Origin: Actinomycetes bacterium
Lineage (GTDB): Bacteria > Actinomycetota > Acidimicrobiia > Acidimicrobiales > Ilumatobacteraceae
DNA length: 64,000 bases
Assembly (NCBI GenBank): GCA_025359865.1
Contig: JANYDH010000145.1
Span: 27,668-91,667, forward strand
Direction: 5' to 3'
The first letter of the stretch is position 1. Each line of letters opens with the position of its first letter. Under the pieces are notes generated by a model. It did no database searches. It was given only the letters and a program-made list of their open reading frames with translations, and had not been told where the DNA came from. The translations under genes and the position numbers were made by a program. Positions 1-8,627 of the stretch are shown here, in pieces.

Positions 1-329
1 AATGTGTGGTGGGTGACGTCGTGGGTCCACACGGTGAGTTGCTCTGTGGTCGGCAACTCGCCGTTCAACAGCAGATACGCCACCTCGAGGTAGGTGCTCT
101 TTTCGGCCAATTGCTCGATCGGGTACCCGCGGTAGCGCAGGATCCCGGCCTCGCCGTCGAGATAGGTGATCGAGCTCTTACATGCGGCGGTTTGCATGTA
201 CGCCGGATCGTAGATGTACAGCGACGGATCGAGCTCACGGACGGCCGACGCGGGGAACACCCCATCTTGGATCGGGACCGTAACGGTTTTACCGGTGCGA
301 TCATCAGTGATGGTGATGGTGTCGGGCAT
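1..329 (-). CDS. gltA: citrate synthase, N-terminal part (runs off window start)
   Basis: The reverse complement from the ATG at 329 gives an open frame of 109 codons that leaves the window without a stop. It starts [14 protein letters not shown] and contains [20 protein letters not shown], the characteristic N-terminal block of type I/II citrate synthase, followed by [20 protein letters not shown]. The enzyme condenses acetyl-CoA and oxaloacetate in the TCA cycle. Catalytic His and Asp residues lie outside the window. Aconitase, the next enzyme of the cycle, is about 8 kb away on the same strand but not in the same operon. Confidence 0.93.
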   Translation of the reverse strand, partial: MPDTITITDDRTGKTVTVPIQDGVFPASAVRELDPSLYIYDPAYMQTAACKSSITYLDGEAGILRYRGYPIEQLAEKSTYLEVAYLLLNGELPTTEQLTVWTHDVTHHT

Positions 330-406
330 GTTGTTCCCTTCGGTGACACGGATACGAGCGGGGCTTGCTCCCCGCGGCGAGGCTAGTGGCGAATTCCCGC
401 CGACGA

Positions 407-1750
407 CTAGAGGGGCGTGTTGTCGTGACCGCGCGGCTGAAGATGTTCGCGCTTGTCGACCAGGATCTCAAGTGCATGACCGATGATGGAGCGCGTCTCG
501 GCCGGTTCGATCACGGCGTCGATGTATCCTCGCTCGGCGGCGATGTACGGGTTCAGCAATCGTTGCGAATAGTCGGCCTCGAATGCGGCTCGCTCGTCGG
601 GCGTGGCTCTGCGCTGCAGAATTGCGGCGGCTTGTCCGGCACCCATCACGGCAAGCTCGGCCCATGGCCATGCCAGGCATAGGTCGTTACCCATGTTCTT
701 CGAATCCATGACGATGTAGGCACCGCCGTAGCTCTTGCGCAAGATGATGCAGATCCGCGGCACGGTGGCGCGCGCATAGGCGAATACCAACTGCGCGCCG
801 TGGCGGATCATGCCCCGCCACTCGAGGTCTTTGCCGGGGTAGAAGCCGGGGGTGTCGACCAGGGTGACGAGCGGCAGATTGAAGGCATCGCAGAACGCCA
901 CGAACCGCGCTGCTTTTTGCGATGCGGGGATGTCGAGCGTGCCTGCCAGCGACAGCGGTTGGTTGGCGACGAGACCGATCGGTAATCCCCCGATGGTAGC
1001 GAAGGCGGTGATTACGTTCGATGCCCAGCGGGGACGCAGTTCGAACATGTCGCCGTCGTCGACCAGCGACCGGATGACCATCCGTACGTCGTAACTGCCG
1101 GTGGACGACGCCGGAATAATCGTGCCAGCCTCGGGTGTGGCCCGATCAATGGGATCATCGGTGGCCCACCGGGGTGGTTCTTCGTCGTTGTGTGCCGGCA
1201 AGTAAGCCAGCAGTTGGGTGACACTGTCGATTGCGGCTTCGAGATCCGCCGCCACCACACTTGTAGCGCCGCTGTAGCGGGCATGGCTGGCGGCGCCGCC
1301 GAGTTCGTCGCTGCCGATCATCACCCCGGTGAACTCGGCAACCATGGTGGGGCCGCTCACGAACGCATACGAGGCTTCGGTCATCACCACCAGATCCGCG
1401 AGACCGATGAGTAGGGCCGGGCCGCTGACCGCTGGGCCGTCGACCACCATGATGACGGGAACAACCCCTGAGCACGCGGCGATCGATCGCGCGGCGAGCC
1501 CCCAACCGTGCAGCGCGGCGAACCCCTCGGCGATATCGGCTCCGCCTGAGCGAAGAACCGTGACGAGTGGAAGTCGCTTCGACGCAGCCAGTTCAGCAGC
1601 GGCCTGGATCTGAGACGAGGCATCGCTCGACAGCGCCCCGCGGCGCTCGCTCGCATCGACGTCGACCCAGACCACCAACCGGTCGTCGACCGTGCGCACC
1701 TCGGCTCGGACCGTGCCGGGAACCCCGACTCGAATTGCCACCGGGCGCAT
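407..1750 (-). CDS. acyl-CoA carboxylase carboxyltransferase subunit, divergent and N-terminally short
   Basis: A 447-residue protein of the carboxyltransferase (PccB/AccD) superfamily, which moves carboxyl groups from carboxybiotin to acyl-CoA. The C-terminal half is well conserved: [44 protein letters not shown], the [15 protein letters not shown] block and a basic tail ending NTPL, as in actinobacterial AccD proteins. The N-terminal half is diverged and lacks about 80-90 residues including the usual KxTARER region. Family members are normally about 510-550 residues. The oxyanion-type glycines of the first half are only loosely kept ([22 protein letters not shown]). No biotin carboxylase or BCCP gene is adjacent. 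It could be a specialised acyl-CoA carboxylase subunit or a decarboxylase-type paralogue. Confidence 0.8.
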   Translation of the reverse strand: MRPVAIRVGVPGTVRAEVRTVDDRLVVWVDVDASERRGALSSDASSQIQAAAELAASKRLPLVTVLRSGGADIAEGFAALHGWGLAARSIAACSGVVPVIMVVDGPAVSGPALLIGLADLVVMTEASYAFVSGPTMVAEFTGVMIGSDELGGAASHARYSGATSVVAADLEAAIDSVTQLLAYLPAHNDEEPPRWATDDPIDRATPEAGTIIPASSTGSYDVRMVIRSLVDDGDMFELRPRWASNVITAFATIGGLPIGLVANQPLSLAGTLDIPASQKAARFVAFCDAFNLPLVTLVDTPGFYPGKDLEWRGMIRHGAQLVFAYARATVPRICIILRKSYGGAYIVMDSKNMGNDLCLAWPWAELAVMGAGQAAAILQRRATPDERAAFEADYSQRLLNPYIAAERGYIDAVIEPAETRSIIGHALEILVDKREHLQPRGHDNTPL

Positions 1751-1774
1751 GGCGATGAAGACTACCGCGGCGAG

Positions 1775-2725
1775 TCAGCCACCGCGAGCAGCACCGACGC
1801 CAAATGGGAATGCATCGATACCTACGTGAACACCGGGCTGCTGTGCGCCCTGCGTTTCGACGATTTCGCGAAGCAACACGGCCAACGCCTTGGTCGGTGG
1901 CCCGGGGGCTGGGCGCTTTCGCTGGATCCATCCGACCACCCGTCGCGGAAGCTCTGGAACGGCAATCCGTTTGAAGTCGCCACGAAACCACCGCGGAAGG
2001 GCGGTAGCCGGCACGATGGCTGCGCCATAGCCCTCGAGGGCTAACGACGTCAGCAGCCGAACACCGTCGATCTCGGCTTGCGCCTGCAACTGGGTATCGA
2101 CGGCACCGGCGGCACGGTCGATGATCCTGCGTAGCGCGGTGCCTGTAGGCGGTAGTAGCAACGGGGTCGCGGCGAGAGCCGGCAGCCGGATGGTGTCATG
2201 TACTGCCAAGGGATGCTTCACATGGGCGAGTAGGAAAAGGTCTTCGGCGAACAGTGGTTCGACGCTGACGTCGGGGTCGTCGACCGGGAGATGCACGATC
2301 GCTGCATCGAGATGTCCGGCGGCGACGCGTGGCACGAGATTGGTGGAGTTGCCCTCGTGGATGGTGACGTGGATGCCCGGGTGTACTCGCTCGAGTTCGG
2401 TGAGTAACTGTGGTAGCAACCAACGCGCCGTGGTGCCGATCGATCCGAAGCGGGCATCTCCGCCGATGTTCTCGCCTCGTGAGGCCATGTCAGCGGTGAT
2501 GTCGTCGAGTTCGTGGAGTACGCGACGAGCCCGTTGGACCACCATCCGGCCCTCGTCGGTGAGTCCACCGCGCTGCCGGTCGACCAAGGTCACGGACAGT
2601 TCCTTTTCGAGGCGGGCGATGTGTCCACTGACGTTCGACTGGACGGTGTACAACGCTCGGGCGGCAGCGGAGAACGAGCCATGGTCGGCGATGGCCACGA
2701 GGGTGGTGAGCTGCCGGAGATCCAT
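1775..2725 (-). CDS. LysR-family transcriptional regulator
   Basis: The start is placed at the ATG at 2725, which gives the canonical MDLRQLTTLVAIADHGSF. The winged HTH occupies residues 1-60 (SAAARALYTVQSNVSGHI, ARLEKEL). The rest is a LysR substrate-binding domain with the alternating alpha/beta pattern (GSIGTTARWLLPQLL, DAAIVHLPVDDPDVSVEPLF). At 316 residues it has normal length. The gene is followed 24 bp later by the carboxyltransferase gene on the same strand and may be co-transcribed with it. It is divergent from a candidate small RNA. No Shine-Dalgarno is visible; a TATCGT hexamer 8 nt upstream suggests a leaderless mRNA (inference). Target and coinducer are unknown. Confidence 0.92.
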   Translation of the reverse strand: MDLRQLTTLVAIADHGSFSAAARALYTVQSNVSGHIARLEKELSVTLVDRQRGGLTDEGRMVVQRARRVLHELDDITADMASRGENIGGDARFGSIGTTARWLLPQLLTELERVHPGIHVTIHEGNSTNLVPRVAAGHLDAAIVHLPVDDPDVSVEPLFAEDLFLLAHVKHPLAVHDTIRLPALAATPLLLPPTGTALRRIIDRAAGAVDTQLQAQAEIDGVRLLTSLALEGYGAAIVPATALPRWFRGDFKRIAVPELPRRVVGWIQRKRPAPGPPTKALAVLLREIVETQGAQQPGVHVGIDAFPFGVGAARGG

Positions 2726-2733
2726 CTGAAAAA

Positions 2734-2750
2734 ACGATACCAAGTATCGT
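2734..2750. promoter_or_regulatory. inverted repeat at LysR gene start, candidate autoregulatory site
   Basis: ACGATAC-CAA-GTATCGT is a perfect 7-bp inverted repeat with a 3-nt centre, 8 bp upstream of the regulator's ATG. It fits the T-N11-A style of LysR boxes. It also covers the likely -10 region of the regulator, so binding would repress it. Confidence 0.5.
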
Positions 2751-2760
2751 CGAATACAGC

Positions 2761-2789
2761 TTGAAAGATCACGAGATCTCGTGCATACT
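2761..2789 (+). promoter_or_regulatory. sigma70-type promoter with a 14-bp palindrome filling its spacer
   Basis: TTGAAA (2761-2766) and CATACT (2784-2789) are separated by exactly 17 bp on the + strand, predicting a transcript start near 2796. The spacer contains CACGAGATCTCGTG (2770-2783), a perfect 14-bp palindrome ending immediately before the -10. A protein bound there would directly control the promoter, which points at the small RNA downstream. Confidence 0.6.
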
Positions 2790-2795
2790 TTCACA

Positions 2796-2920
2796 TGTTG
2801 ATCGAAGCGATTCCGTCCCCCACGGGGTCGCTCGACAAGAACCCGGAAGATGGTTTCCCCAAGCCATCGGGTTCCAACGGTTGAGAGGCCCCGCTTCCCC
2901 CAAGCGGGGCCTTTCCCGTT
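2796..2920 (+). ncRNA. candidate small RNA with three C-loop hairpins (6C-like)
   Basis: Three consecutive hairpins can be drawn on the + strand. Hairpin 1: GCGATTCCGT (2807-2816), loop CCCCC, ACGGGGTCGC (2822-2831), ten pairs including two G-U. Hairpin 2: outer GAACCCG/CGGGTTC (2839-2845 and 2868-2874), a GAAG bulge, inner ATGGTTT/AAGCCAT closing a CCCC loop (2857-2860). Hairpin 3 is the terminator, also with a CCCCC loop. A good promoter lies upstream. No ORF is supported. The actinobacterial 6C RNA family is defined by hairpins with runs of C in the loops; this one resembles it but membership is unproven. Confidence 0.6.
2886..2912 (+). terminator. intrinsic terminator of the candidate small RNA
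   Basis: AGGCCCCGCTT (2886-2896), loop CCCCC, AAGCGGGGCCT (2902-2912) is a perfect 11-bp stem followed by TTCCCGTTTT. It ends 29 bp before the next + strand start, so it separates the small RNA from the HAD-acyltransferase gene. Confidence 0.75.
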
Positions 2921-2941
2921 TTGGCCTACAGTAATGGTCCT

Positions 2942-4432
2942 ATGGTCATGGCCTCATCCACCACGTCGCCCGGTGCGGCATTTTTCGATCTCGACCGAAC
3001 CCTGCTCGCCGGTGCCTCGGCTGAGGTGTTCTCGCATGCGATGAAGGCAGCAGGTCTCGTCAGTCTTCGGGTTCCCGGCGAGTCGCTGCTGTACAAGGTG
3101 TTCAACACGATCGGCGAGACATTGCCTGCCATGGCGTTGGCCCGCCAGGCAGCAACACTTTCCAAAGGTCGCTCACGCGTCGCGATGCAAAACGTTGCAG
3201 AGTCTGCAGTTGACGGTTTGATCGGCCTGCTGCAGCCATTGGTCGCCGACGTCTTTGCATCGCATCGCGCCGCAGGCCGTCCGATTGTGCTGGCCACGAC
3301 CACCCCGTACGATCTGGTGAAGCCACTTGCCGACCGTCTCGGCCTCGATGGCATCGTGGCCACCCGCTATGGCGTCAACGCCGACGGCACGTATGACGGC
3401 ACCATCGTCGGGCCGTTCGTGTGGAGTGCCGGCAAACTTGCAGCGGTTCGTGAATGGGCCGAGCAACACGATGTAGATCTTGCGGATAGCTACGCGTATA
3501 GCGACAGCGTGTACGACACTCCGCTGCTTGCCGCTGTCGGCCATCCGCATGTCGTCAACCCTGATCCGCGGTTGAAGTTGATGGCTGCTGCCCGCCGGTG
3601 GCCGGTGCTCAACCTTTCCAAAGCGGCCCAAGCCAGTACCGGGGCTTACGACGGAACGAAGGAGACGACGTCCATGCTCAAGATCCCGGTGATCAACCTC
3701 GAAATCCAGCGCTTGGCGCTCAATTTCACCCACCCTTTGCTCTTTCCGTATGCCAGGTTCGACATCGACGGTACCGACAGCATCCCCTCATCAGGTCCTG
3801 CGATCCTTGTCGGGAACCATCGCAGCTACTTCGATGTCGCGGCGATGGCCGTCGCCTTCGCCCGCACCGGACGCACGGTGCGGTTCCTGGGCAAGAAGGA
3901 GGTGTTCGATGCACCGGTGATCGGCCAGATCGCGGCGGCCATGGGTGGCATTCGTGTCGACCGTGGCACCGGATCGGACGAGCCCCTCCAGGCTGCCGCC
4001 GAGGCACTCGAGCAGGGCGACATCGTTTCGATCATGCCGCAAGGAACCATTCCCCGAGGACGGGCGTTCTTCGACCCGGTGTTGAAGGGTCGATGGGGTG
4101 CGGCGCGACTGGCGGCCATGACCAGGGCCCCCGTCATCCCCGTGGGTCTGTGGGGCACCGAGAAGGTCTGGCCGCGTTCGGCGCGACTGCCGGCAGTGCT
4201 CAATCTGGTTGACCCACCGATGGTCCGCGTGCGCGTTGGTTCTGCGGTGCCACTGAAGTACGCGAGTGCCGAGGCCGACACCAAACGGATCATGAAGGCG
4301 TTGATGGATCTGCTGCCGCCCGAGAGTCGGGTGAAGCGTGAGCCGTCCGCCGAGGAACTCGCCGCAGCCATGCCACCTGGATCACGAAGCAAAGGCGGCC
4401 ACGAATCAACTCGGCGACCCGGAACGGACTGA
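2942..4432 (+). CDS. HAD-IB hydrolase / 1-acylglycerol-3-phosphate acyltransferase fusion
   Basis: Two-domain protein of 496 residues. The N-terminal half is a SerB-like HAD-IB phosphatase: FFDLDRTLLAG near residue 16 (DxDxT), LATTTPYD, and DSYAYSDSVYDTPLL with the acidic motif. The C-terminal half is a PlsC acyltransferase: NHRSYFD near residue 291 (HX4D) and IMPQGTIPRG near 364 in the place of the usual FPEGTR. Such fusions are common in Actinobacteria and act in phospholipid assembly, plausibly pairing removal of a phosphate with acyl transfer. The frame is open from a TTG at 2921 inside the terminator; ATG 2942 or 2948 is more likely. Confidence 0.88.
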   Translation: MVMASSTTSPGAAFFDLDRTLLAGASAEVFSHAMKAAGLVSLRVPGESLLYKVFNTIGETLPAMALARQAATLSKGRSRVAMQNVAESAVDGLIGLLQPLVADVFASHRAAGRPIVLATTTPYDLVKPLADRLGLDGIVATRYGVNADGTYDGTIVGPFVWSAGKLAAVREWAEQHDVDLADSYAYSDSVYDTPLLAAVGHPHVVNPDPRLKLMAAARRWPVLNLSKAAQASTGAYDGTKETTSMLKIPVINLEIQRLALNFTHPLLFPYARFDIDGTDSIPSSGPAILVGNHRSYFDVAAMAVAFARTGRTVRFLGKKEVFDAPVIGQIAAAMGGIRVDRGTGSDEPLQAAAEALEQGDIVSIMPQGTIPRGRAFFDPVLKGRWGAARLAAMTRAPVIPVGLWGTEKVWPRSARLPAVLNLVDPPMVRVRVGSAVPLKYASAEADTKRIMKALMDLLPPESRVKREPSAEELAAAMPPGSRSKGGHESTRRPGTD

Positions 4433-4567
4433 TCAAGTCGTTGTGAGATGAACCGGGCATTCGCAGATCGATCACTGAGCGCGTTTTCCCGGTTCAACTT
4501 CCGTTGTCATCACGAACAGAACGGTACGTGTCATACTCTTCGTGGGAAGAACGACACGAGGGCCGGA

Positions 4568-5392
4568 TTAAGGCTTGGGTGGCCGTGGCAGGAATGGCGA
4601 GGTGCGTGCCACGTAGTCGATGTATCCCTCGCGTCGCTTCACCAGTGATTTCTCGAGCAGGGTCACGCCCGAGACGCGACGTAGCAGCACAGTCATCACA
4701 GCGGCACCGATCAAACCGATGGCGCCGATTCCGGTCTCGGCCGCGACCAACGCAATGCCCCACCAGACGCACGCATCGCCGAAGTAGTTCGGGTGTCGGG
4801 TGTATTTCCACAACCCGCGGTCCATCACCCGCCCTCCTGACGCCGGGTCGGCCTTGAACCGGGCGAGTTGGGCGTCGCCGACCACTTCGAAGAACAGCCC
4901 GGTGCACCACACCGCGACCCCGATCCATGCGAGGACGCCGAGGTCCGCAGAGGGGCGCGTCTGGCCGAGTTGCACCGGAAGTGAAACGGTCCACATCAGC
5001 ACGCCCTGCAGTCCAAACACGGTACCCAGACTGATGACGCCGAACCTCGGGCCCCAGTGTCGGCGCATCGCGCGATAGCGAAAGTCTTCGCCCTTGCCAT
5101 GGTTGCGCCAGAACAGGTAGACGGTGAGACGTAGTCCCCAAACCGAGGTCATCGCCACCAGCAACCATTGTCGTGCAGTAAGGCCGTCGACACGCCACCG
5201 AACCGCCCACGCGACCAGGACGAATCCAAAGCCCCACACGATGTCGACGATCGAAGCGTTCTTCATCGCCATGCTGATCAGCCAGGTGATCACCATGAGC
5301 GAAACGATGACCAGCGCGGCGGTGGTGAGTGCGAGTGGAACGGCGGACGTGAGAACCTCAGTGCGGATTGAGCAATAGATTGACGGCAGCAT
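4568..5392 (-). CDS. DUF1295 membrane protein (steroid 5-alpha-reductase C-terminal family)
   Basis: A 274-residue integral membrane protein with about six hydrophobic segments. It matches the DUF1295 pattern: SIVDIVWGFGFVLVAWAVRW near the N-terminus, WGLRLTVYLFWRNHGKGEDFRY in the middle, and RGLWKYTRHPNYFGDACVWW, the conserved RHPNYFG region of isoprenylcysteine methyltransferase/steroid reductase-like enzymes. Members reduce or methylate lipid-like substrates; the substrate here is unknown. The ATG at 5392 lies inside the acyltransferase gene upstream (35-bp overlap), so the two are likely co-translated from one lipid-related operon. Confidence 0.87.
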   Translation of the reverse strand: MLPSIYCSIRTEVLTSAVPLALTTAALVIVSLMVITWLISMAMKNASIVDIVWGFGFVLVAWAVRWRVDGLTARQWLLVAMTSVWGLRLTVYLFWRNHGKGEDFRYRAMRRHWGPRFGVISLGTVFGLQGVLMWTVSLPVQLGQTRPSADLGVLAWIGVAVWCTGLFFEVVGDAQLARFKADPASGGRVMDRGLWKYTRHPNYFGDACVWWGIALVAAETGIGAIGLIGAAVMTVLLRRVSGVTLLEKSLVKRREGYIDYVARTSPFLPRPPKP

Positions 5393-6332
5393 CGGACTCT
5401 AGCCACCGTTGGTCGAGCCATGGCGTGAACGCTTCGCCCGTGGGCACGGTGTCGCGGCTGATCCGGCGGGCAACGAAGTGCACTACTGCTGGCCGCTTGG
5501 TCAGGTGGCGGAGAATCCCACCGAAGGTGTCGAGGCCATCGAATCCTGTGTGCCAGGCGATGACCAGGTCTGCATTCGGTGCCCCGCTGATGAGCGCAGC
5601 CGAGCCTGCTGAGCGTGGAGGAAGGAGATGGTGCAAGCCGGCAAGCGTCGCGGCGCGCTCGGGGTTGCGTTCTGCGATGCGCGCGAGGGCCCTTGCTCGC
5701 TTCGCAGGCGTCGAACGGGTTCCTTCGGGAAAGATCACTGCGACGTCACCGGGACCCATGTCGGCCGACAAGGCGGCGAGCGCGGCTAACTCTGGAGCCG
5801 AATCGACTACCGAACGGTCGAGGAAGTGATTGGGCAGCCGGTTGCCGACCACATCGAGGCAGGGATCGGCGAGCAGTTCGCGCTTGAGCACGTAACGCGG
5901 GCGCTTGTGGGCGAGCGAAGTGACCACCCACGCGCTGACGAGCGAGTCGACCAGGCTGGCGTGTCGGCACAACATCACCACGGGCCCTGACGAGAGCGCC
6001 TCGATGCCGGATGCCTCGACGCGGATGCCCGTGGTGCGACACAGCACACGCATCAAGTTTGCCGCCCACCAGTGCTGCAATCGGTAATGCCGTTCGCGGT
6101 CGCCAGAACGGCGGATCAACCACAGCCCGGCAGCCACAGTCACACCGGCCGTCTCCAACCACGCCCAGCCGAGCCCAAATGCCAACAACCGGACGGTCGG
6201 GAGGCGCCAGCGAAGTCGAACGAGGTCGGCGAGTACGGCAAGCGGTACCCAGACAGGTAACAGCACAACGAGCGCAATGCCGGTGAAGCACACTGCGGGA
6301 ATGCTGATCAATCGTCGACGCAGACTACCCAT
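5358..6332 (-). CDS. PlsC-like acyltransferase
   Basis: Start at ATG 6332 (MGSLRRRLISIPAV); an in-frame ATG at 6395 would add 21 basic residues with no conservation. Residues 8-90 carry two or three hydrophobic segments. Then come CRHASLVD (HX4D acyltransferase motif I) and VIFPEGTRST (motif III). At 324 residues it resembles membrane-bound lysophospholipid acyltransferases with an extended N-terminus. It overlaps the DUF1295 gene by 35 bp and is divergent from the desaturase. Acceptor and acyl donor cannot be told from sequence. Confidence 0.85.
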   Translation of the reverse strand: MGSLRRRLISIPAVCFTGIALVVLLPVWVPLAVLADLVRLRWRLPTVRLLAFGLGWAWLETAGVTVAAGLWLIRRSGDRERHYRLQHWWAANLMRVLCRTTGIRVEASGIEALSSGPVVMLCRHASLVDSLVSAWVVTSLAHKRPRYVLKRELLADPCLDVVGNRLPNHFLDRSVVDSAPELAALAALSADMGPGDVAVIFPEGTRSTPAKRARALARIAERNPERAATLAGLHHLLPPRSAGSAALISGAPNADLVIAWHTGFDGLDTFGGILRHLTKRPAVVHFVARRISRDTVPTGEAFTPWLDQRWLESDAAVNLLLNPH

Positions 6333-6408
6333 ACGCCGTTCTAGCGTAGGTCGTCGGTCCCGGCATGTCGCTTCGGGCGCACACAAAGACATCACGGAAA
6401 TGTTCGCG

Positions 6409-6437
6409 TGGACGGCCTACCTACCGGTAGGTAGACT
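6409..6437 (+). promoter_or_regulatory. desaturase promoter with TetR-type operator
   Basis: CTACCTACCGGTAGGTAG (6417-6434) is a perfect 18-bp palindrome of the kind bound by TetR-family repressors. It sits between a TGGACG (-35, 6409-6414) and TAGACT (-10, 6432-6437) with a 17-bp spacer. The predicted transcript start falls at about 6444-6448, i.e. at the start codon. The cognate repressor is not adjacent. Confidence 0.65.
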
Positions 6438-6447
6438 CCTCCATGTG

Positions 6448-7368
6448 ATGACCGATGGTGCTCTGCTCGAAGAGCTTGCCCCCGTCGCCGAGCGATTGAC
6501 GCATCGGCACTACGACACCTGTAAGCCGTGGTATCCCCACGAATTCGTACCGTGGAGCATGGGGCGCGACTTCCAGCCCGACGAGGTGTGGGATCCGGCC
6601 GAAACGCCGTTGCCCGAGTCGGTGCGTAGCGCACTCTTCGTCAATCTCCTCACCGAGGACAATCTCCCGTACTACTTCCAGACCATCGACCGGATGTTCG
6701 GCAACGCCGGGATCTGGCGCGAATGGTCCCATCGCTGGACCGCTGAGGAGGCCAGACACTCCATTGCCTTGCGCGAGTACCTCACCGTCACCCGCACGCT
6801 CGACCCGCGCCTCGTCGAAGACGGGCGAATGTCCCAGATGTCCGGTGGTCAGGTACCCGACCCCGATTCTCCGGTGGACGGATTCGTGTACGTCGCTCTG
6901 CAAGAGCTGGCCACCCGCATCGCCCATCGGAACACAGGGCGAGCCCTCGTCGAGCACCTCGGCGACCATCCGGCCGCCAAGGCCGGGTACGACCTGCTCA
7001 ACCGTGTGGCAGCCGACGAGAACTTCCACTTTTTGTTCTACCGCGATCTCACCTCTGCCGCCCTCGAGATCGAGCCGTCGCTCGTGTTGCCGGCGTTGGA
7101 ACGCCAGGTGCGCGAGTTTGAAATGCCTGGAACCGGTATCCCTGGCTTTCGAGCACATGCCGAACTCATCGCTCGCGATGGGTTGTACAACCTGCAGCAG
7201 CACCACGATCAGATTCTTCAGCCAGTCGTGATGAAGTGGTGGAACATCGAGTCGTTGCAGGGCCTCACGGCAGAAGCCGAAGTGGCGCGTGATGCCCTGC
7301 TACGGCGCATCCAACGTATCGGCAGGGTGGCTCTCCGGTTGGCTGATCGTGCCCGTGAAGCCGTCTGA
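6448..7368 (+). CDS. type-2 acyl-ACP desaturase (ferritin-like di-iron)
   Basis: A 306-residue soluble desaturase of the FA_desaturase_2 family, introducing a double bond into acyl-ACP or acyl-CoA. Iron-ligand motifs are visible: LLTEDNLPYY, EWSHRWTAEEARHSIALREY (EExxH), LQELATRIAHRN and VAADENFHFLFY (DExxH). The start at ATG 6448 gives MTDGALLEELAPVAERL; the frame is open further upstream but would read through the operator. There is no ribosome-binding site and the promoter predicts a leaderless message. Likely repressed by a TetR regulator through the palindrome at 6417-6434. Confidence 0.93.
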   Translation: MTDGALLEELAPVAERLTHRHYDTCKPWYPHEFVPWSMGRDFQPDEVWDPAETPLPESVRSALFVNLLTEDNLPYYFQTIDRMFGNAGIWREWSHRWTAEEARHSIALREYLTVTRTLDPRLVEDGRMSQMSGGQVPDPDSPVDGFVYVALQELATRIAHRNTGRALVEHLGDHPAAKAGYDLLNRVAADENFHFLFYRDLTSAALEIEPSLVLPALERQVREFEMPGTGIPGFRAHAELIARDGLYNLQQHHDQILQPVVMKWWNIESLQGLTAEAEVARDALLRRIQRIGRVALRLADRAREAV

Positions 7369-7391
7369 GCCCCACGTCGCCGAGTCGGTGT

Positions 7392-7940
7392 TCAATCGCC
7401 GGTCACGCCGTCGATCGCCTGACGAAGGTAATCGGCATGCCCGCAGTGGCGGGCGTACTCCTCGATCATGTGGACGATGATCCATCGCAGCGAGATCTCG
7501 CCGCGTCGTCCGGTGACGAATGCGCCGATCGCATCGAGGGTCGGCGCGGCAGTGATGATTGTGCGAGCCCGGGCAACTTCCGCGTCGAAGTGGTCGAGCG
7601 CTGATACCAGGCGATCAGTCGGCCCAGGGTGCCAGTCGGCATCGGGATCATCGTCGGTTTCGTAGACCAGCGCATCGACCTCACCGGTGAACACGAAACG
7701 GAACCACCACCGCTCGACATCGGCGAGATGTCGCGTCATCCCGAGCAGGTCCATGTCGCTCGGTGCGACTCGGATTCTCGACTGAGCATCGTCGATGCCT
7801 TCCACCTTGCGACGAAAGACCACTCGGTAGTAGTCGAGGAAGTCGGTCAGGGTGGTCTTGTCGTCGGCGGTGGTAGTGGGTTCGGTCAGCGGCGAGCGTG
7901 TGTCGCGAGCGCCTGGCTCAACCATCGAAGGCTCAACCAT
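7392..7940 (-). CDS. DUF664/DinB-like protein
   Basis: About 182 residues with the DinB/YfiT four-helix pattern: TLTDFLDYYRVVFRRKVEG, MTRHLADVERWWF (first metal-ligand His), and SLRWIIVHMIEEYARHCGHA (HMIEEYARHxGH) near the C-terminus, the DUF664 signature. Many relatives are thiol (mycothiol)-dependent metalloenzymes; the reaction here is unknown. ATG 7940 is chosen because ATGGTTGA overlaps the upstream nitroreductase stop, implying coupling. In-frame ATGs at 7976 and 7928 are alternatives. The N-terminus lies in a duplicated 15-bp stretch. Confidence 0.82.
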   Translation of the reverse strand: MVEPSMVEPGARDTRSPLTEPTTTADDKTTLTDFLDYYRVVFRRKVEGIDDAQSRIRVAPSDMDLLGMTRHLADVERWWFRFVFTGEVDALVYETDDDPDADWHPGPTDRLVSALDHFDAEVARARTIITAAPTLDAIGAFVTGRRGEISLRWIIVHMIEEYARHCGHADYLRQAIDGVTGD

Positions 7941-8586
7941 CGAAGGAGTCCCCATCGAAGCGATTGAGCGTGGCAAATGAGTTCACCGATGCTCGACGGA
8001 GCTTCGTCGGCTGCTGCACGGGGTGGCCGAGAAAAATCGTAGCGGCGAGCACGTGATCGTCGGGCAGGCCGAGGAGTGGCCGGGCCGCCGGCTCGGCGCG
8101 GCTGAGGAACGTGGTCATCACGCCACCGAGGTCGCGCGCTCGCGCGGCGAGGAGCAGGTTCCAGCAGAACGGGTACACCGAAGCGCCACCCGTCATCGCT
8201 GGACGATCGAGGTCGCCGTCCATCAGCGCAATTCGACGGCGATCGGCAGCAATCGCCAGCACGACCGGCACGTCGGCGATGGCGTCGAGCAGGGGGTTCG
8301 GCACATCGACCGGATCGAGACCATTCGGCGAGCCAAGCGCAAACGGCGTCGCCCCGGTTGACGAAATCGCGACATACTCGGCCCAGACCGGGCGCATCAG
8401 GGCGGCGAGTTCTGCCCGAAGGGTCCGGTCGGCAACAACGGCCACCCGCCACGGTTGACGGTTGCCGCCACTCGGTGCGAACCGCGCATCGTCGAGGATG
8501 TCACGCACGGTTGCGTCGTCGACGGGTTCGTCGGTGAACGCCCGCGCTGCGCCGGTGGTGCGTATGGCAGTCAGTATGTCGATCAC
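7933..8586 (-). CDS. nitroreductase-family flavoprotein
   Basis: A 217-residue protein with the FMN-binding nitroreductase fold: RAFTDEPVDDATVRDILDDA, ARFAPSGGNRQPWRVAVVAD (phosphate/flavin-binding SxxNxQPW), and GVMTTFL near the end. It is expected to reduce nitro- or quinone-type substrates with NAD(P)H; the true substrate is unknown. It is translationally coupled to the DUF664 gene downstream by an 8-bp overlap. Confidence 0.88.
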   Translation of the reverse strand: MIDILTAIRTTGAARAFTDEPVDDATVRDILDDARFAPSGGNRQPWRVAVVADRTLRAELAALMRPVWAEYVAISSTGATPFALGSPNGLDPVDVPNPLLDAIADVPVVLAIAADRRRIALMDGDLDRPAMTGGASVYPFCWNLLLAARARDLGGVMTTFLSRAEPAARPLLGLPDDHVLAATIFLGHPVQQPTKLRRASVNSFATLNRFDGDSFDG

Positions 8587-8627
8587 GTCGCCACCCTACT
8601 TTCGTTCGATGGCGCAGGTCGGCGAGT

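Noticed and set aside
2726..2794. Upstream ATG for the LysR gene
   Set aside because: Would place the palindrome inside the coding region and add 23 non-conserved residues before MDLRQL.
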